Assembly (NCBI GenBank): GCA_016719535.1
Contig: JADJYX010000043.1
Coordinates: 1 to 64,000 of the forward strand
DNA from: Rubrivivax sp.
GTDB lineage: Bacteria; Pseudomonadota; Gammaproteobacteria; Burkholderiales; Burkholderiaceae_C
Reading direction: 5' to 3'
DNA: 64,000 bases
The position numbers and the translations under genes were made by a program. The notes beneath the pieces are model-generated. The model made no database searches, was not told the origin of the DNA, and worked only from the letters and a program-made list of their open reading frames with translations. The number at the start of each line of letters is the position of its first letter. The stretch's first letter is position 1. Of the stretch, positions 23,771 to 33,049 are shown piece after piece.

Positions 23771-24709
23771 ATGAGCTTCGACTTCGACGCCGCGGTGCAG
23801 GCGCCCTTTCGCATGCAGCCCGGGCTGCGCCGACTGGCTGCGGGGGCGCCGCAGCTGACGCCGGTGGCTGCCGGCTCCCGCCACCAGCGCGAGAAGCTGG
23901 CCGTGCTCTCGGCCTTCGCTGACCAGGCGCTGGTGGCGCGACCTGGCTTCGACCCCGCGCCGGCGCTGGCCGCGCTGTGTGGGCAGGCGGCCGCCGAGCA
24001 CCCGGATCACTTCGCCTGGGATGGCCGCGCCGCCACCGCCACCCGGCTGGGCGTGCGCGTGGTCGACGGCGAGGTGCAGCACCTGGCCGGCGGCACCTTC
24101 GGCCTGGGTGACGAACTGCCGCGCTGTCTGGCCCTGCAGGCCCCGGCCTGGCGGCTGCCCGCGCTGCTGGCGCTGACCTTCGTCGAAGACCTGGCGATCG
24201 TCGATGCCACCGATGCCAGCGTGCCCTGGATGGCCGTGGCCCTGCCCTCGCACTGGGCGCCGGAGGACAAGGTCGGGCTGCATTTTGCGCAGGTGCATGC
24301 GCCGGTCGCCGACGCCGAGCGCGTGCGCCAGGCCGGCCAGGCGCTGATGCGCCTGGTGTCCGGCCCCGAGCGCTGGGAGCGCTTCGTCTGGAACGTCACC
24401 GACCACCCGCGCCTGCATGCACACCCACGCCGCGTGCCGTCGCCACGCTGGCAGCACGAGCCCGGCACGATCGGCCTGCCGCGCGCCTGGTTGCGCAGCG
24501 AACGCCAGACCTTCATCCCGCTGCCCGGGCGGGCGCAGAGTGTCTTCACGATCGCGGTCGACGTGCAGCCGCTGGCCGACGTCATCGACAGCCACGGGCG
24601 CGCGCAGCGCCTGGCCGAGGCCGTGGCCAGCATGAGCCCCGAGGTGCTGGCCTACCGCGGCCTGACGAGCGTGCGCGACGCGCTGCTGGACTGGCTGGCC
24701 ACGCGGTGA
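23771..24709 (+). CDS. DUF3445 protein, heme-dependent N-demethylase-like
   Basis: This 312-residue protein matches DUF3445, now associated with heme-dependent oxidative N-demethylase subunits. Landmarks are 'FDAAVQAPFRMQPGLRRLAA' near the start, 'QHLAGGTFGLGDELPRCLAL' mid-protein, 'PGTIGLPRAWLRSERQTFIP' and a final 'LPGRAQSVFTIAVDVQPLAD'. The activity for this single-gene form is inferred from family. ATG 23771 gives the usual start; the frame is open 20 codons earlier but that part covers the efp terminator. The stop overlaps the mnmC start (GTGA), so the two genes are coupled. Confidence 0.8.
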   Translation: MSFDFDAAVQAPFRMQPGLRRLAAGAPQLTPVAAGSRHQREKLAVLSAFADQALVARPGFDPAPALAALCGQAAAEHPDHFAWDGRAATATRLGVRVVDGEVQHLAGGTFGLGDELPRCLALQAPAWRLPALLALTFVEDLAIVDATDASVPWMAVALPSHWAPEDKVGLHFAQVHAPVADAERVRQAGQALMRLVSGPERWERFVWNVTDHPRLHAHPRRVPSPRWQHEPGTIGLPRAWLRSERQTFIPLPGRAQSVFTIAVDVQPLADVIDSHGRAQRLAEAVASMSPEVLAYRGLTSVRDALLDWLATR

Positions 24710-26643
24710 AGTCGCGCCCCATCGTGCCGGCCCGCATCGAATGGGCCGATGACGGCACGCCGTGCGCGCCCGACTTCGGTGACGTCTACCACGCCCGCGT
24801 CGGCGCGCGCGTGCAGGCGCGGCATGTCTTTCTGGCCGGCAACGGGCTGCCCGCGCGCTGGGCCGGGCGGCGCGACTTCACCATCGCCGAGACCGGCTTC
24901 GGCCTGGGGCACAACTTTCTTGCCACCTGGCAGGCCTGGCGCGACGATCCGGCGCGGCCGCAGCGGCTGCACCTGGTGTCGATCGAGGCCCATCCGCCGC
25001 GGCGCGACGACCTGCAGCGGGCCCACGCCGGCAGCGACAGCCCCGACCTGGCGGCGCAACTGGTTGCCGCCTGGCCGCCCCTGGTGCCGGGGCTGCACCG
25101 GCTGGATTTCGAGGGCGGCGCGCTGCGCCTGCTGCTGGCCCTCGGCGACGTGCGCGACCTGCTGCCCGAACTGGTATTCGCGGCCGATGCGTTCTACCTC
25201 GACGGCTTTGCGCCGGCGCTCAACCCCGCGATGTGGGATCCGCGCATGCTGAAGGCACTGGGGCGGCGCGCCGCACCCGATGCCACCGCCGCCACCTGGA
25301 GCGTGGCGCGCAGCCTGCGCGACGGACTGGCGGCGGCGGGCTTCGACTGGCAGCGCGCGCCGGGCCTGGGTGGCAAGCGCGAGACCTTGCGGGCGCGGCA
25401 TGCGCCGCGGCATCGCCACGCCCACGCCGCCAATGTGCCCGCCGACGACGACCGCCGCGCCGTCGTCGTCGGCGCCGGCCTGGCCGGCGCGTGCACCGCC
25501 GCCGCACTGGCGGCGCTGGGCTTCGAGGTCACCGTGCTCGACCGCCACGACCAGCCCGCCGGCGGCAGTTCCGGCAATCCGGCCGGGTTGTTCCATGCCA
25601 CCGTGCATGCCGACGACGGCCCCCATGCGCGGCTGTTTCGCGCCGCCGCGCTGCACACCGCAAGGCTGCTCGACGGCCTGGACCCCGGGCGCGTGCCGCA
25701 GGGTCGCTCCGGGCTGTTGCGCCTGGAGCAGGCACTCGACGTCGCCGCGATGCGAGCCCGAGTCGATCGGCTGGGACTGCCAGCCGAATTTCTGCAGGCG
25801 CTCGAGGCGGCCGAGGCGAGCCGGCGCGCCGGTGCCCCACTGGCAGCGTCGGCCTGGTTCTATCCCGGCGGCGGCTGGGCATCGCCCGGCGCCCTGGTGC
25901 GCGAGCGCCTGGCGCATCCCGGCATCCGCTTCGTCGGCAGCTGCAACGTTCAGGCCCTGCAGCGCGCGGGTGGCCACTGGCAGCTGCTGGGTACCGATGG
26001 CGCGGTGCTGGCCTCGGCACCGCAACTCGTGCTCGCCGTGGCCGGACAGGTCAACCCGCTGCTGGCCTCGATCGGCGCGGCGCCGTTTGCGCTGACACGC
26101 AGCCGCGGCCAGGTCAGCCACTTCGACCCCGACGCCGATGCGGCCACCGCGCTGCGCTGCGCCGTGGCCGGCGACGGCTATGCGCTGCCGCTGCCCGGCG
26201 GTGGCCTGCTCTGCGGCGCCACCACGGCAGCAGACGACGACGATGCGGCACTGCGCGACGCCGACCACCGCGCCAATTTCGAGCGCCTGCAGCGCCTGTG
26301 CGGGCTGCAGGCGCCGGCCGATCCCGCACGCTGGCAGGGCCGTGTCGGCTGGCGCGTGCAGCCGGCCGACCGCCTGCCGCTCGCGGGGCCGCTGCCGGCG
26401 CTGCGCATCGCCGCCGGCACGCGGCTCGACCAGGCGCGGCTGCTGCCCCGCGAGCCGGGCCTGCACCTGGCCTGCGGCTTCGGCGCGCGCGGCATCACGC
26501 TGGCGCCGCTGCTGGGCGAACTGGTCGCCGCGCGCATCGCGGGCACGCCGCTGCCGCTGGAACAGAGCCTGGTCGACGCCGTCGACCCCGGGCGCTTCCT
26601 CGTGCGCGCGGCGCGCAACGCGGTCAGAAGTCCAGCCGCCTGA
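24706..26643 (+). CDS. mnmC: Bifunctional tRNA mnm5s2U modification enzyme MnmC
   Basis: This 645-residue protein carries both halves of MnmC. Residues 1-230 are the MnmD methyltransferase ('ETGFGLGHNFLATWQAWRDD', 'YLDGFAPALNPAMWDPRMLK'). From about 245 the FAD-dependent oxidase MnmC1 begins with the dinucleotide-binding 'AVVVGAGLAGACTAAALAAL' and ends near 'GFGARGITLAPLLGEL'. The enzyme completes mnm5s2U at the wobble position of several tRNAs. It starts with GTG overlapping the previous stop. Its 3' end overlaps the convergent rpiA by 20 bases. Confidence 0.95.
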   Translation: MKSRPIVPARIEWADDGTPCAPDFGDVYHARVGARVQARHVFLAGNGLPARWAGRRDFTIAETGFGLGHNFLATWQAWRDDPARPQRLHLVSIEAHPPRRDDLQRAHAGSDSPDLAAQLVAAWPPLVPGLHRLDFEGGALRLLLALGDVRDLLPELVFAADAFYLDGFAPALNPAMWDPRMLKALGRRAAPDATAATWSVARSLRDGLAAAGFDWQRAPGLGGKRETLRARHAPRHRHAHAANVPADDDRRAVVVGAGLAGACTAAALAALGFEVTVLDRHDQPAGGSSGNPAGLFHATVHADDGPHARLFRAAALHTARLLDGLDPGRVPQGRSGLLRLEQALDVAAMRARVDRLGLPAEFLQALEAAEASRRAGAPLAASAWFYPGGGWASPGALVRERLAHPGIRFVGSCNVQALQRAGGHWQLLGTDGAVLASAPQLVLAVAGQVNPLLASIGAAPFALTRSRGQVSHFDPDADAATALRCAVAGDGYALPLPGGGLLCGATTAADDDDAALRDADHRANFERLQRLCGLQAPADPARWQGRVGWRVQPADRLPLAGPLPALRIAAGTRLDQARLLPREPGLHLACGFGARGITLAPLLGELVAARIAGTPLPLEQSLVDAVDPGRFLVRAARNAVRSPAA

Positions 26644-27283
26644 CGCCTTGCGGCGTGCCCAGCAGGCAGACGCTGGCGCGATGGCGCGCGAAGATGCCCA
26701 CCGTCACCACGCCGGGCCACTGGTTGACCTCGGTCTCCATCGCCAGCGGGTCGGTGATGGCCAGGCCGCGCACGTCGAGGAGGGGCTGGCCGTTGTCGGT
26801 GCGCACGCCCTCGCGCAGCGTGGCGGTGCCGCCCAGCGCCGCAAAGCGCCGCGTGACCTGCGCCACCGCCATCGGGATCACCTCCACCGGCAGCGGGTAG
26901 CGCCCCAGCACCTGCACCAGCTTGCTCTCGTCGGCGATGCAGACGAAGCGCTCGGCCAGGTCGGCGACGATCTTCTCGCGCGTCAGCGCCGCGCCGCCGC
27001 CCTTGATCATGCAGCCGCGGTGGTCGATCTCGTCGGCGCCGTCGACATAGACGGGCAGCCGCTCGACGGCGCCGGCCTCCAGCACCGTGATGCCGTGCGC
27101 GCGCAGCCGCGCGCTGCTGGCGTCGGAGCTGGAGACGGCCCCGGCGATGCGGTCCCTGTGCTGCGCCAGGGCGTCGATGAAATGGTTGACGGTGGAGCCG
27201 GTGCCCACGCCGACGATTGCGCCCGCGGGCACGAAGTCGACGGCCGCACGGCCGACCAGGGCCTTGAGTTGATCTTGCGTCAT
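26624..27283 (-). CDS. rpiA: Ribose-5-phosphate isomerase A
   Basis: This 219-residue protein is full length. It interconverts ribose-5-phosphate and ribulose-5-phosphate in the pentose phosphate pathway. Motifs are 'GAIVGVGTGSTVNHFIDALA', 'DGADEIDHRGCMIKGGGAAL' with the catalytic Asp and Glu region, and 'TREKIVADLAERFVCIADES' with the Lys. It is convergent with mnmC (20-base overlap) and divergent from pyrD, with starts 36 bases apart. Confidence 0.97.
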   Translation of the reverse strand: MTQDQLKALVGRAAVDFVPAGAIVGVGTGSTVNHFIDALAQHRDRIAGAVSSSDASSARLRAHGITVLEAGAVERLPVYVDGADEIDHRGCMIKGGGAALTREKIVADLAERFVCIADESKLVQVLGRYPLPVEVIPMAVAQVTRRFAALGGTATLREGVRTDNGQPLLDVRGLAITDPLAMETEVNQWPGVVTVGIFARHRASVCLLGTPQGVRRLDF

Positions 27284-27319
27284 GGGCCCCGATTATCCCG
27301 GCTGCGACAATCCAGCCCC

Positions 27320-28360
27320 ATGCCGCTGCTGCCCTATGCCCTGACCCGCCCCTTCCTCTTCGGGCTGGACCCCGAACATGCGCACGAGCTGACACTGGAG
27401 AGCCTGGCGCGGCTGCAGAACACGCCGGCGCAATGCCTGTGGTCGGGCGCGCGCATCGACGACCCGGTGACCATCGCCGGGCTGCGCTTTCCCAACCGCG
27501 TGGGCCTGGCCGCCGGGCTCGACAAGAACGGCCGCTGCATCGACGGCCTGGGCGCGATGGGCTTCGGCTTCATCGAGGTGGGCACGGTCACGCCCAAGGC
27601 GCAGCCGGGCAACCCCAAGCCGCGCATGTTCCGGCTGCCGCAGGCGCAAGGCCTGATCAACCGCCTGGGCTTCAACAACGAAGGGCTGGAGGCCTTCCTG
27701 GCCAACGTTCGACAAGCGCACAGCTTCCGCGCGCGCGGCGGCATCGTCGGCCTCAATATCGGCAAGAACGCGGCCACGCCGATCGAGCGCGCCGTCGATG
27801 ACTACCTGATCGGCCTGGACGGCGTGGCCCCGCATGCCGACTATGTGACGGTCAATATCTCCAGCCCCAACACCAGGAACCTGCGCGCGCTGCAGAGCGA
27901 CGAGGCGCTGGACGCGCTGCTGTCGGCGCTGGTGCAGCGGCGCGACGGGCTGGCCAAGGCCCTCGGCCGGCGCGTGCCGATGTTCCTGAAGATCGCGCCC
28001 GACCTCGACGACGCGCAGATCGCGCTCATCGCCGCCACGCTGCAGCGCCACGGCATGGACGGCGTCATCGCCACCAACACCACCGTCGCCCGCGACGCCG
28101 TGCAGGGCCTGCCGCATGCGGATGAAGCCGGCGGCCTCAGCGGCCGCCCGGTGCTGCAGGCCAGCAACCGCGTCATCCGCGCGCTGCGCGCGGCGCTGGG
28201 GCCGGGCTTCCCGATCATCGGCGTGGGCGGCGTGATGAGCGGCGCCGATGCGCGGTCCAAGATCGAGGCCGGCGCCGACCTGGTGCAGATCTATACCGGG
28301 CTCATCTACCGCGGGCCGGCGCTGGTGACCGACGTGGCGCGCGCCCTGCGAAAGGGCTGA
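27320..28360 (+). CDS. pyrD: Dihydroorotate dehydrogenase (quinone), class 2
   Basis: This 346-residue enzyme oxidises dihydroorotate to orotate in pyrimidine synthesis, passing electrons to quinone. The amino-terminal helical part 'LFGLDPEHAHELTLESLARL' is the membrane-associating extension that marks class 2. 'NRVGLAAGLDKNGRCIDGLG' and 'FGFIEVGTVTPKAQPGNPKP' are signature segments. 'VNISSPNTRNLR' contains the catalytic Ser, and 'IIGVGGVMSGADARSKIEAG' binds the FMN phosphate. ATG 27320 is chosen from homologue starts. Confidence 0.97.
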   Translation: MPLLPYALTRPFLFGLDPEHAHELTLESLARLQNTPAQCLWSGARIDDPVTIAGLRFPNRVGLAAGLDKNGRCIDGLGAMGFGFIEVGTVTPKAQPGNPKPRMFRLPQAQGLINRLGFNNEGLEAFLANVRQAHSFRARGGIVGLNIGKNAATPIERAVDDYLIGLDGVAPHADYVTVNISSPNTRNLRALQSDEALDALLSALVQRRDGLAKALGRRVPMFLKIAPDLDDAQIALIAATLQRHGMDGVIATNTTVARDAVQGLPHADEAGGLSGRPVLQASNRVIRALRAALGPGFPIIGVGGVMSGADARSKIEAGADLVQIYTGLIYRGPALVTDVARALRKG

Positions 28361-28367
28361 GAGCGCC

Positions 28368-28931
28368 TCACTCCGGCCGGCCGGTCTCGATCAACGCCTT
28401 CAATCGCCGGAACTGCGTGCCCATGACGCCATCGACGGGGGCAGCCAGCTTCTCCAGCCCGAGATCGGCCGCGCCCGCGACGCGGTAGAGCATGCGCAGC
28501 CGGGTGCGGCCGTCGCGCACGCCGACGGCGATGTTGAGCACACCCTCGACCGGCAGGTCCTGCAACGGTCCCAGGCCGCCATGCAGGCGCAGCACGCGAC
28601 CAGGCAGCACCAGCACGACGCGCGCATGCTGCACCGAGCCGCCGTCCCAGGTCTCGCACCAGCAACCGCCGGCGCGCGCATCCAGCTGCAGGTTCGACGC
28701 CTTGCCCGAATAGGTGTGGGCGCCGCTCCACCAGGTGGGCAGCGCGATGACGGCCTTCCAGACCACCTCGGGGCTGGCGTCGACCGGCTCGCCGAAATCC
28801 GAGGTGAAGCCGCTCGGTCCCGACTGCGTGATCTCGGCCCGCGCCGGGGCCAGCGCGGCCACCGCGCCGGACAGCACCAGGGCCGCCACCCGCCGCGCCT
28901 GCCGGCGCCCGCCAGGTATCGTCATCGCCAT
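28368..28931 (-). CDS. SRPBCC-fold protein with signal peptide
   Basis: This 187-residue protein has a signal sequence ('VAALVLSGAVAALAPARA'). An SRPBCC/Bet v1-like body follows: 'VDASPEVVWKAVIALPTWWS', 'HTYSGKASNLQLDARAGGCW' and 'GTQFRRLKALIETGRPE'. The fold binds hydrophobic ligands and is used by polyketide cyclases and AHSA1-like proteins; the ligand is not readable. The start overlaps the end of the DUF1761 gene (ATGGCGATGA), so the two are translationally coupled. Its 3' end faces pyrD with a 7-base gap. Confidence 0.75.
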   Translation of the reverse strand: MAMTIPGGRRQARRVAALVLSGAVAALAPARAEITQSGPSGFTSDFGEPVDASPEVVWKAVIALPTWWSGAHTYSGKASNLQLDARAGGCWCETWDGGSVQHARVVLVLPGRVLRLHGGLGPLQDLPVEGVLNIAVGVRDGRTRLRMLYRVAGAADLGLEKLAAPVDGVMGTQFRRLKALIETGRPE

Positions 28932-29326
28932 GCTCCCAGTATGGCTCCCATGGCCGTGTAGGCCACCACCAGATAGCCGCCGTTGATGAGCCAGAGTCTG
29001 AACGATCGGCGCTCGAAGAGGTAGAGCACGCCCACCGACATCGCCACCCAGCCGAGCCCGGCCGCCAGGCCGGCGAAGACGGCGAAGCCGAAGCTGGCCT
29101 TGGCGCCGATGAAGGCCGCCAGGTTGAAGGCCATCACCAGCGCCGCCAGCAGCGCCAACGCGAAGATGCGCCCCATCGGCGCCTGCCGCAGCTGTTCGTC
29201 GCTGAGCCCGGCCTCGCGCTGCCAGGCCCGTGCAAACATCAGCGGCGAATACCACAGGCCGCCGATGGCGAAATGCACGACGGCGGCGGCGATCACGGCC
29301 GGATAATGAAACGAGATGGGCTCCAT
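28922..29326 (-). CDS. DUF1761 membrane protein
   Basis: This 134-residue protein has four hydrophobic helices and the DUF1761 start pattern 'VIAAAVVHFAIGGLWYSPLM' followed by 'FARAWQREAGLSDEQL'. The family consists of small membrane proteins of unknown function. It is divergent from the histidine kinase gene (starts about 105 bases apart) and coupled to the SRPBCC gene. DUF1761 and SRPBCC genes often occur together. Confidence 0.8.
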   Translation of the reverse strand: MEPISFHYPAVIAAAVVHFAIGGLWYSPLMFARAWQREAGLSDEQLRQAPMGRIFALALLAALVMAFNLAAFIGAKASFGFAVFAGLAAGLGWVAMSVGVLYLFERRSFRLWLINGGYLVVAYTAMGAILGAWR

Positions 29327-29431
29327 GCGGTCCTCCAATCGGCCAATGGCCAGGTCAGGCGCCGCGCCTGCCCGGGCGGCGGTGTCGCGCATCGTGCGTG
29401 CCGCCGGCATCGGGGCGCAAGGTGGCGTGCG

Positions 29432-30529
29432 ATGAACCCGGACGCCGGCGCACCGACGGCCGACAGCGGGCTGCCGAAGTCGGTCACGGGCAGCGCGGAC
29501 GTGCGCGTCGACGACCGTCTGATGATGGTCGTGGGATCCACCAGCTTCGGCCTCGCGATCCCGGCGCTCACCGGACTGTATGGCCGCCTGGGCCCGGGCG
29601 ATGGCCGGTTCTGGCTGGGCCAGGCCGGCTACATCGTGCTCGCCTTCGCCATCTGGGCCGGCAATCGCTGGCTGCTGTTCAGGCAGCGCGAGCACTTCGA
29701 CTGGTTCAGCCAGCCCTGGCGCAAGCTGGTGCTGCTGGTGGCAGCCAATGTGCTCTATACGGCACCGCTGACGGTGCTGGGCCTGTGGCTGTGCGCCCGC
29801 CTCATCGGCCAGCCGCTGGTGCCGGGCGCGCTCGAGCTGGTGGTCGCCGTCAACGTGATCTGCGTGCTCTTCGTGACGCACGCCTACGAGACGGTCTTTC
29901 TGATCCGCGAGCGCGAGTCGGACTTCCTGCAGGTCGAGCGGCTGGAGCGCGCCCGCGCGCAGGCGGAACTCGGCGCGCTGAAGGCCCAGGTCGACCCGCA
30001 CTTCCTCTTCAACAGCCTGAATACGCTGGGCCACCTGATCGGCCACGACCCGGCGCGCGCGCGCGAGTGCTGCGACACGCTGGCCGAGATCTACCGCTAC
30101 GTGCTGGCCAGCCGCGAGCGTGACCTGGTGCCGCTGGGCGACGAACTCGGCTTCCTGCGCCAATACCAGCAGCTGCTGGCGGCCCGCTTCGGCGACGCCG
30201 TGCAGCTGGTGCTGGGTGACGGCATCGAGGGCGACGCCCGCGACTGGCTGGTGCCGCCGCTGGCGCTGCAGGCGCTGCTGGAGAATGCGGTCAAGCACAA
30301 CCGCACGACCCGGCACGACCCCTTGCAGCTGCGCCTGGAACGGCGCGGCGACCGCCTGCACGCCGGCAACCGGCGCCGCCCGCGCAGCAGTGCCGTGCCC
30401 GGCAGCGGGCGCGGCCTGGCCAACCTGGACGAACGCTGCCGGCTGCTGACCGGTCGACCGCTGGTGCGGCGTGAGACCCCCGACGACTTCGAGGTCGTGC
30501 TGCCGCTGCAGCCGGCCCGGTCGCCATGA
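29432..30529 (+). CDS. LytS/AlgZ-type membrane histidine kinase
   Basis: This 365-residue protein has four hydrophobic segments in residues 35-160. The His-kinase box 'LKAQVDPHFLFNSLNTLGHL' follows with the phosphoacceptor His at about residue 190. The ATPase part has the N box 'LQALLENAVKHN' and 'GSGRGLANLDERCRLLTG'. The usual D-x-G box is replaced by an Asn-Arg-Arg-Arg-Pro-Arg stretch, seen in some members. ATG 29432 is used; the frame upstream is antisense to DUF1761. The 3' end overlaps the response regulator (ATGA), so they form one unit. The signal sensed is unknown. Confidence 0.9.
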   Translation: MNPDAGAPTADSGLPKSVTGSADVRVDDRLMMVVGSTSFGLAIPALTGLYGRLGPGDGRFWLGQAGYIVLAFAIWAGNRWLLFRQREHFDWFSQPWRKLVLLVAANVLYTAPLTVLGLWLCARLIGQPLVPGALELVVAVNVICVLFVTHAYETVFLIRERESDFLQVERLERARAQAELGALKAQVDPHFLFNSLNTLGHLIGHDPARARECCDTLAEIYRYVLASRERDLVPLGDELGFLRQYQQLLAARFGDAVQLVLGDGIEGDARDWLVPPLALQALLENAVKHNRTTRHDPLQLRLERRGDRLHAGNRRRPRSSAVPGSGRGLANLDERCRLLTGRPLVRRETPDDFEVVLPLQPARSP

Positions 30530-31308
30530 GGCTGTTCATCGCCGAGGACGAGGCACCGGCGCGCGATCGGCTGGTCGAGCTGATCGCGCGCGTGGCCCCG
30601 CACGCGCAGCTGCTCGGCCATGCCGAGACGGTGCAGGGCACGCGCGACTGGCTGGCCGCGCATGGCCCGCCGGACCTGCTGCTGCTCGACATCCAGCTTG
30701 CCGACGGCCTGTCGCTCGAGCTCTTCCAGCCCGGCGCGCCCGGTCAGCCGCCCGACTGCCCGGTGGTCTTCACCACCGCCTACGACCGCTTCGCGCTCGA
30801 CGCCTTCCAGGCGCTGGCGCTGGACTACCTGCTCAAGCCGGTCGGCGAGGCCGCGATGGTGCGCGCGCTGGCGCGTGCACAGCGGCTGCGCGCCGGTTTC
30901 GGCGCCGAGGTCTCGGGCTGGCTGGCGGCGCCGGGCAACGCGAAGCCCGAAGCGCCCTACCGCCAGCGCCTGCTGGGCCGCCAGGGCGGTGGGCCGGTGC
31001 GCGTGCTGCCGGTGGCCGAGCTGGCCTGCCTGGTCTCGGTGGACCGGCTCTGCTTCGCGGTCTGCGGCGATGGCAGCCGGCATCTGCTCGACGGCACGCT
31101 GGCCGAGGTCGAGCAGACGCTCGACCCGGCGCGCTTCTTCCGTGCCAACCGGCAGGTGCTGGTGGCCCTGTCGGCCATCGCCGGCTACCGCCCGGCCGGC
31201 AAGGGCCGGCTGCGCCTTCAGCTTGCCACCGTCCCGGGGCACGACGTGGAGGTCAGCCAGGAACGCGCCGCCGCCTTCAAGGCCTGGCTGCTGCAGGCGC
31301 CGGCCTAG
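30526..31308 (+). CDS. LytTR-type response regulator
   Basis: This 260-residue protein has a receiver domain with acidic Glu7/Asp8, phosphoacceptor Asp55 in 'LLLLDIQLADG', and the conserved Lys in 'LDYLLKPVGE'. A LytTR DNA-binding domain follows from about 155 to 255 ('VAELACLVSVDRLCFAVCGD', 'FFRANRQVLVALSAIAGYRP'). LytTR proteins bind direct repeats and regulate, for example, alginate or fimbrial genes. It is coupled to the kinase gene. No target site was recognised in this window. Confidence 0.93.
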   Translation: MRLFIAEDEAPARDRLVELIARVAPHAQLLGHAETVQGTRDWLAAHGPPDLLLLDIQLADGLSLELFQPGAPGQPPDCPVVFTTAYDRFALDAFQALALDYLLKPVGEAAMVRALARAQRLRAGFGAEVSGWLAAPGNAKPEAPYRQRLLGRQGGGPVRVLPVAELACLVSVDRLCFAVCGDGSRHLLDGTLAEVEQTLDPARFFRANRQVLVALSAIAGYRPAGKGRLRLQLATVPGHDVEVSQERAAAFKAWLLQAPA

Positions 31309-31346
31309 CTGACGCCCGGCCGCCCGGCCGCCGGGCCGCCCGGTGC

Positions 31347-32546
31347 TCAGGATGCACAGCCCGCCACCAGCACATCGACCGCGCGCTGCAAGCCATCGCG
31401 GCCGAAGGGCACGCCCAGGCTGAGCATCGCCGCTTCCACGCCACCCAGCGCGCCGAGGATCATCGCCGCATTGAGGTCGCCCAGATGGCCGATGCGGAAG
31501 ACGCGCCCGTGCAGCGGGCCCAGACCCCCGGCGATGGCGACCTGAAAACGCTCGCGGGCCAGCGTGCGGATGGCTTCGGGGTCGATGCCGGCCGCGGTGC
31601 GGATCGCCGTGACCGACACCGACCGCGCGGCCGGCGTCGGGCAGAAGAAGTCGACTGCACCCTCGCGCGACCAGGCCTGCACCGCCGCCTGCACCGCTGC
31701 GGCCAGCAGGCGGTGGCGCGCGTGGACGGCGTCCACCCCTTCCTGGAACAGCAGGTCCAGGCCCGCCCGCATGCCCATCAACAGGTTGAGTGGCGGCGTG
31801 CCGCAGAATTTCTGGTAGGCCATCCTGCCGCTGCGGCGGCCCCAGTCCCAGTAGAAGCGCGGTGCCGGGTTGCGCTTCGCGGCCTCGGCCGCCGCTGCGC
31901 CGATGATGACGAAGCCGATGCCCGGCGGCAGCATCAGCCCCTTCTGCGAGGCGCCGACCAGCAGGTCGATGCGCTGCGCGTCCATCGCCAGCGGTGCGGC
32001 GCCCAGCGATGCGACGGCATCCACCACGAACAGCGCCGGATGGCCGCTGCGGTCGACGGCGGCGCGCAGCGCGTCGAGGTCGCTGGTCACGCTGCTGGCG
32101 GTATCGGTGTGCACGACGAAGACGGCCTGGATGCGGTGCTCGCGGTCCTCGCGCAGTGCCGCCTCCACGTCCTGCGGGTCGATCGGATGGCCTTCGCGCC
32201 AGGGCGTGCGCACCGTGTGCCGACCCAGCGCCTCGCATTGCAACGCCCAGGAGTCGGAGAAGTGCCCGGTGCCGGGGATCAGCACCGAACTGTCGGGCGG
32301 CAACAGGTTTTCGATCACCACCTCCCAGGCACCATGGCCGTTGGCGGCATACATGATGACCTCGCCGGCAGCGGTGCCGGCCAGCCGCTGCAGGCCCGAT
32401 TCGCAGGCGGCCACGATGTCGATCAGCCGCGGGTCCATCAGGTCGATGGGCTGGCGGTGCATGGCGTCGAGCACCTCGTCGGGCAGGTGCGTCGGGCCGG
32501 GCGAATGCAGGAAACGGGTGCCGGGGATGCGGGGGCTGTGCGTCAT
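31347..32546 (-). CDS. Class V aminotransferase (serine/alanine-glyoxylate type)
   Basis: This 399-residue PLP enzyme starts 'MTHSPRIPGTRFLHSPGPTH', close to known alanine-glyoxylate and serine-glyoxylate aminotransferases. 'VFVVHTDTASSVTSDLDALR' is the cofactor-binding region. 'LLVGASQKGLMLPPGIGFVI' contains the Schiff-base Lys. 'MAYQKFCGTPPLNLLMGMRA' and 'FRIGHLGDLNAAMILGALGG' bind substrate carboxylate. Which amino donor is used cannot be told. A GTG seven codons upstream is an alternative start. It lies 36 bases after sixA on the same strand and may be part of the ppk transcript. Confidence 0.88.
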   Translation of the reverse strand: MTHSPRIPGTRFLHSPGPTHLPDEVLDAMHRQPIDLMDPRLIDIVAACESGLQRLAGTAAGEVIMYAANGHGAWEVVIENLLPPDSSVLIPGTGHFSDSWALQCEALGRHTVRTPWREGHPIDPQDVEAALREDREHRIQAVFVVHTDTASSVTSDLDALRAAVDRSGHPALFVVDAVASLGAAPLAMDAQRIDLLVGASQKGLMLPPGIGFVIIGAAAAEAAKRNPAPRFYWDWGRRSGRMAYQKFCGTPPLNLLMGMRAGLDLLFQEGVDAVHARHRLLAAAVQAAVQAWSREGAVDFFCPTPAARSVSVTAIRTAAGIDPEAIRTLARERFQVAIAGGLGPLHGRVFRIGHLGDLNAAMILGALGGVEAAMLSLGVPFGRDGLQRAVDVLVAGCAS

Positions 32547-32582
32547 GCCGTCATTGTGGCGGCTCACCGCGGGCGGCTGCGG

Positions 32583-33044
32583 CTACAGCAGCTCGGGCGG
32601 CATCGCGGCATGCAGCAGCACCTGCAGCTGGCCGTCGCGATCGCGGCCGCGCAGCCACAGCACGGCGCCCTTGCGCACGGTCCAGGGTTCGGTCGACTGC
32701 GCCAGCAGCCAGGCGGCCGTCAGGCCCAGCGCTGGCTGATGGCCGACCACCAGCACCGGCTCGCGCGCATCGGGCCAGCGTGCCGCGTGCAGCAGGGCCT
32801 CGACCGACGCGCCGGGCGCGATCGCAGGCAGCGTCTTGAACTTGCGATCGAGCGCGGCCACTGTCTGCTGGCTGCGGCGCGCCGGGCTGGCCAGTACGCG
32901 CGTCGACTCGGGCAGCACGCGGTTGAGCCAGGCGGCCATGCGCTCGGACTGGCGCTCGCCCTTGGCCGTCAGGGCGCGGTCGAGGTCGTCCTGTCCGGCC
33001 TTGGCGTCGTGCGCTTCGGCGTGGCGCCACAGGATGAGGTCCAT
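32583..33044 (-). CDS. sixA: SixA-type phosphohistidine phosphatase
   Basis: This 153-residue histidine phosphatase begins 'MDLILWRHAEAHDAKAGQDD', with the catalytic R-H-A motif. 'VLASPARRSQQTVAAL' and 'PVLVVGHQPALGLTAAWLLA' carry the second conserved His. SixA-like enzymes dephosphorylate His-phosphotransfer proteins. The start is 5 bases after the ppk1 stop, so the genes form an operon, a common pairing in proteobacteria. Confidence 0.93.
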   Translation of the reverse strand: MDLILWRHAEAHDAKAGQDDLDRALTAKGERQSERMAAWLNRVLPESTRVLASPARRSQQTVAALDRKFKTLPAIAPGASVEALLHAARWPDAREPVLVVGHQPALGLTAAWLLAQSTEPWTVRKGAVLWLRGRDRDGQLQVLLHAAMPPELL

Positions 33045-33049
33045 GCGCG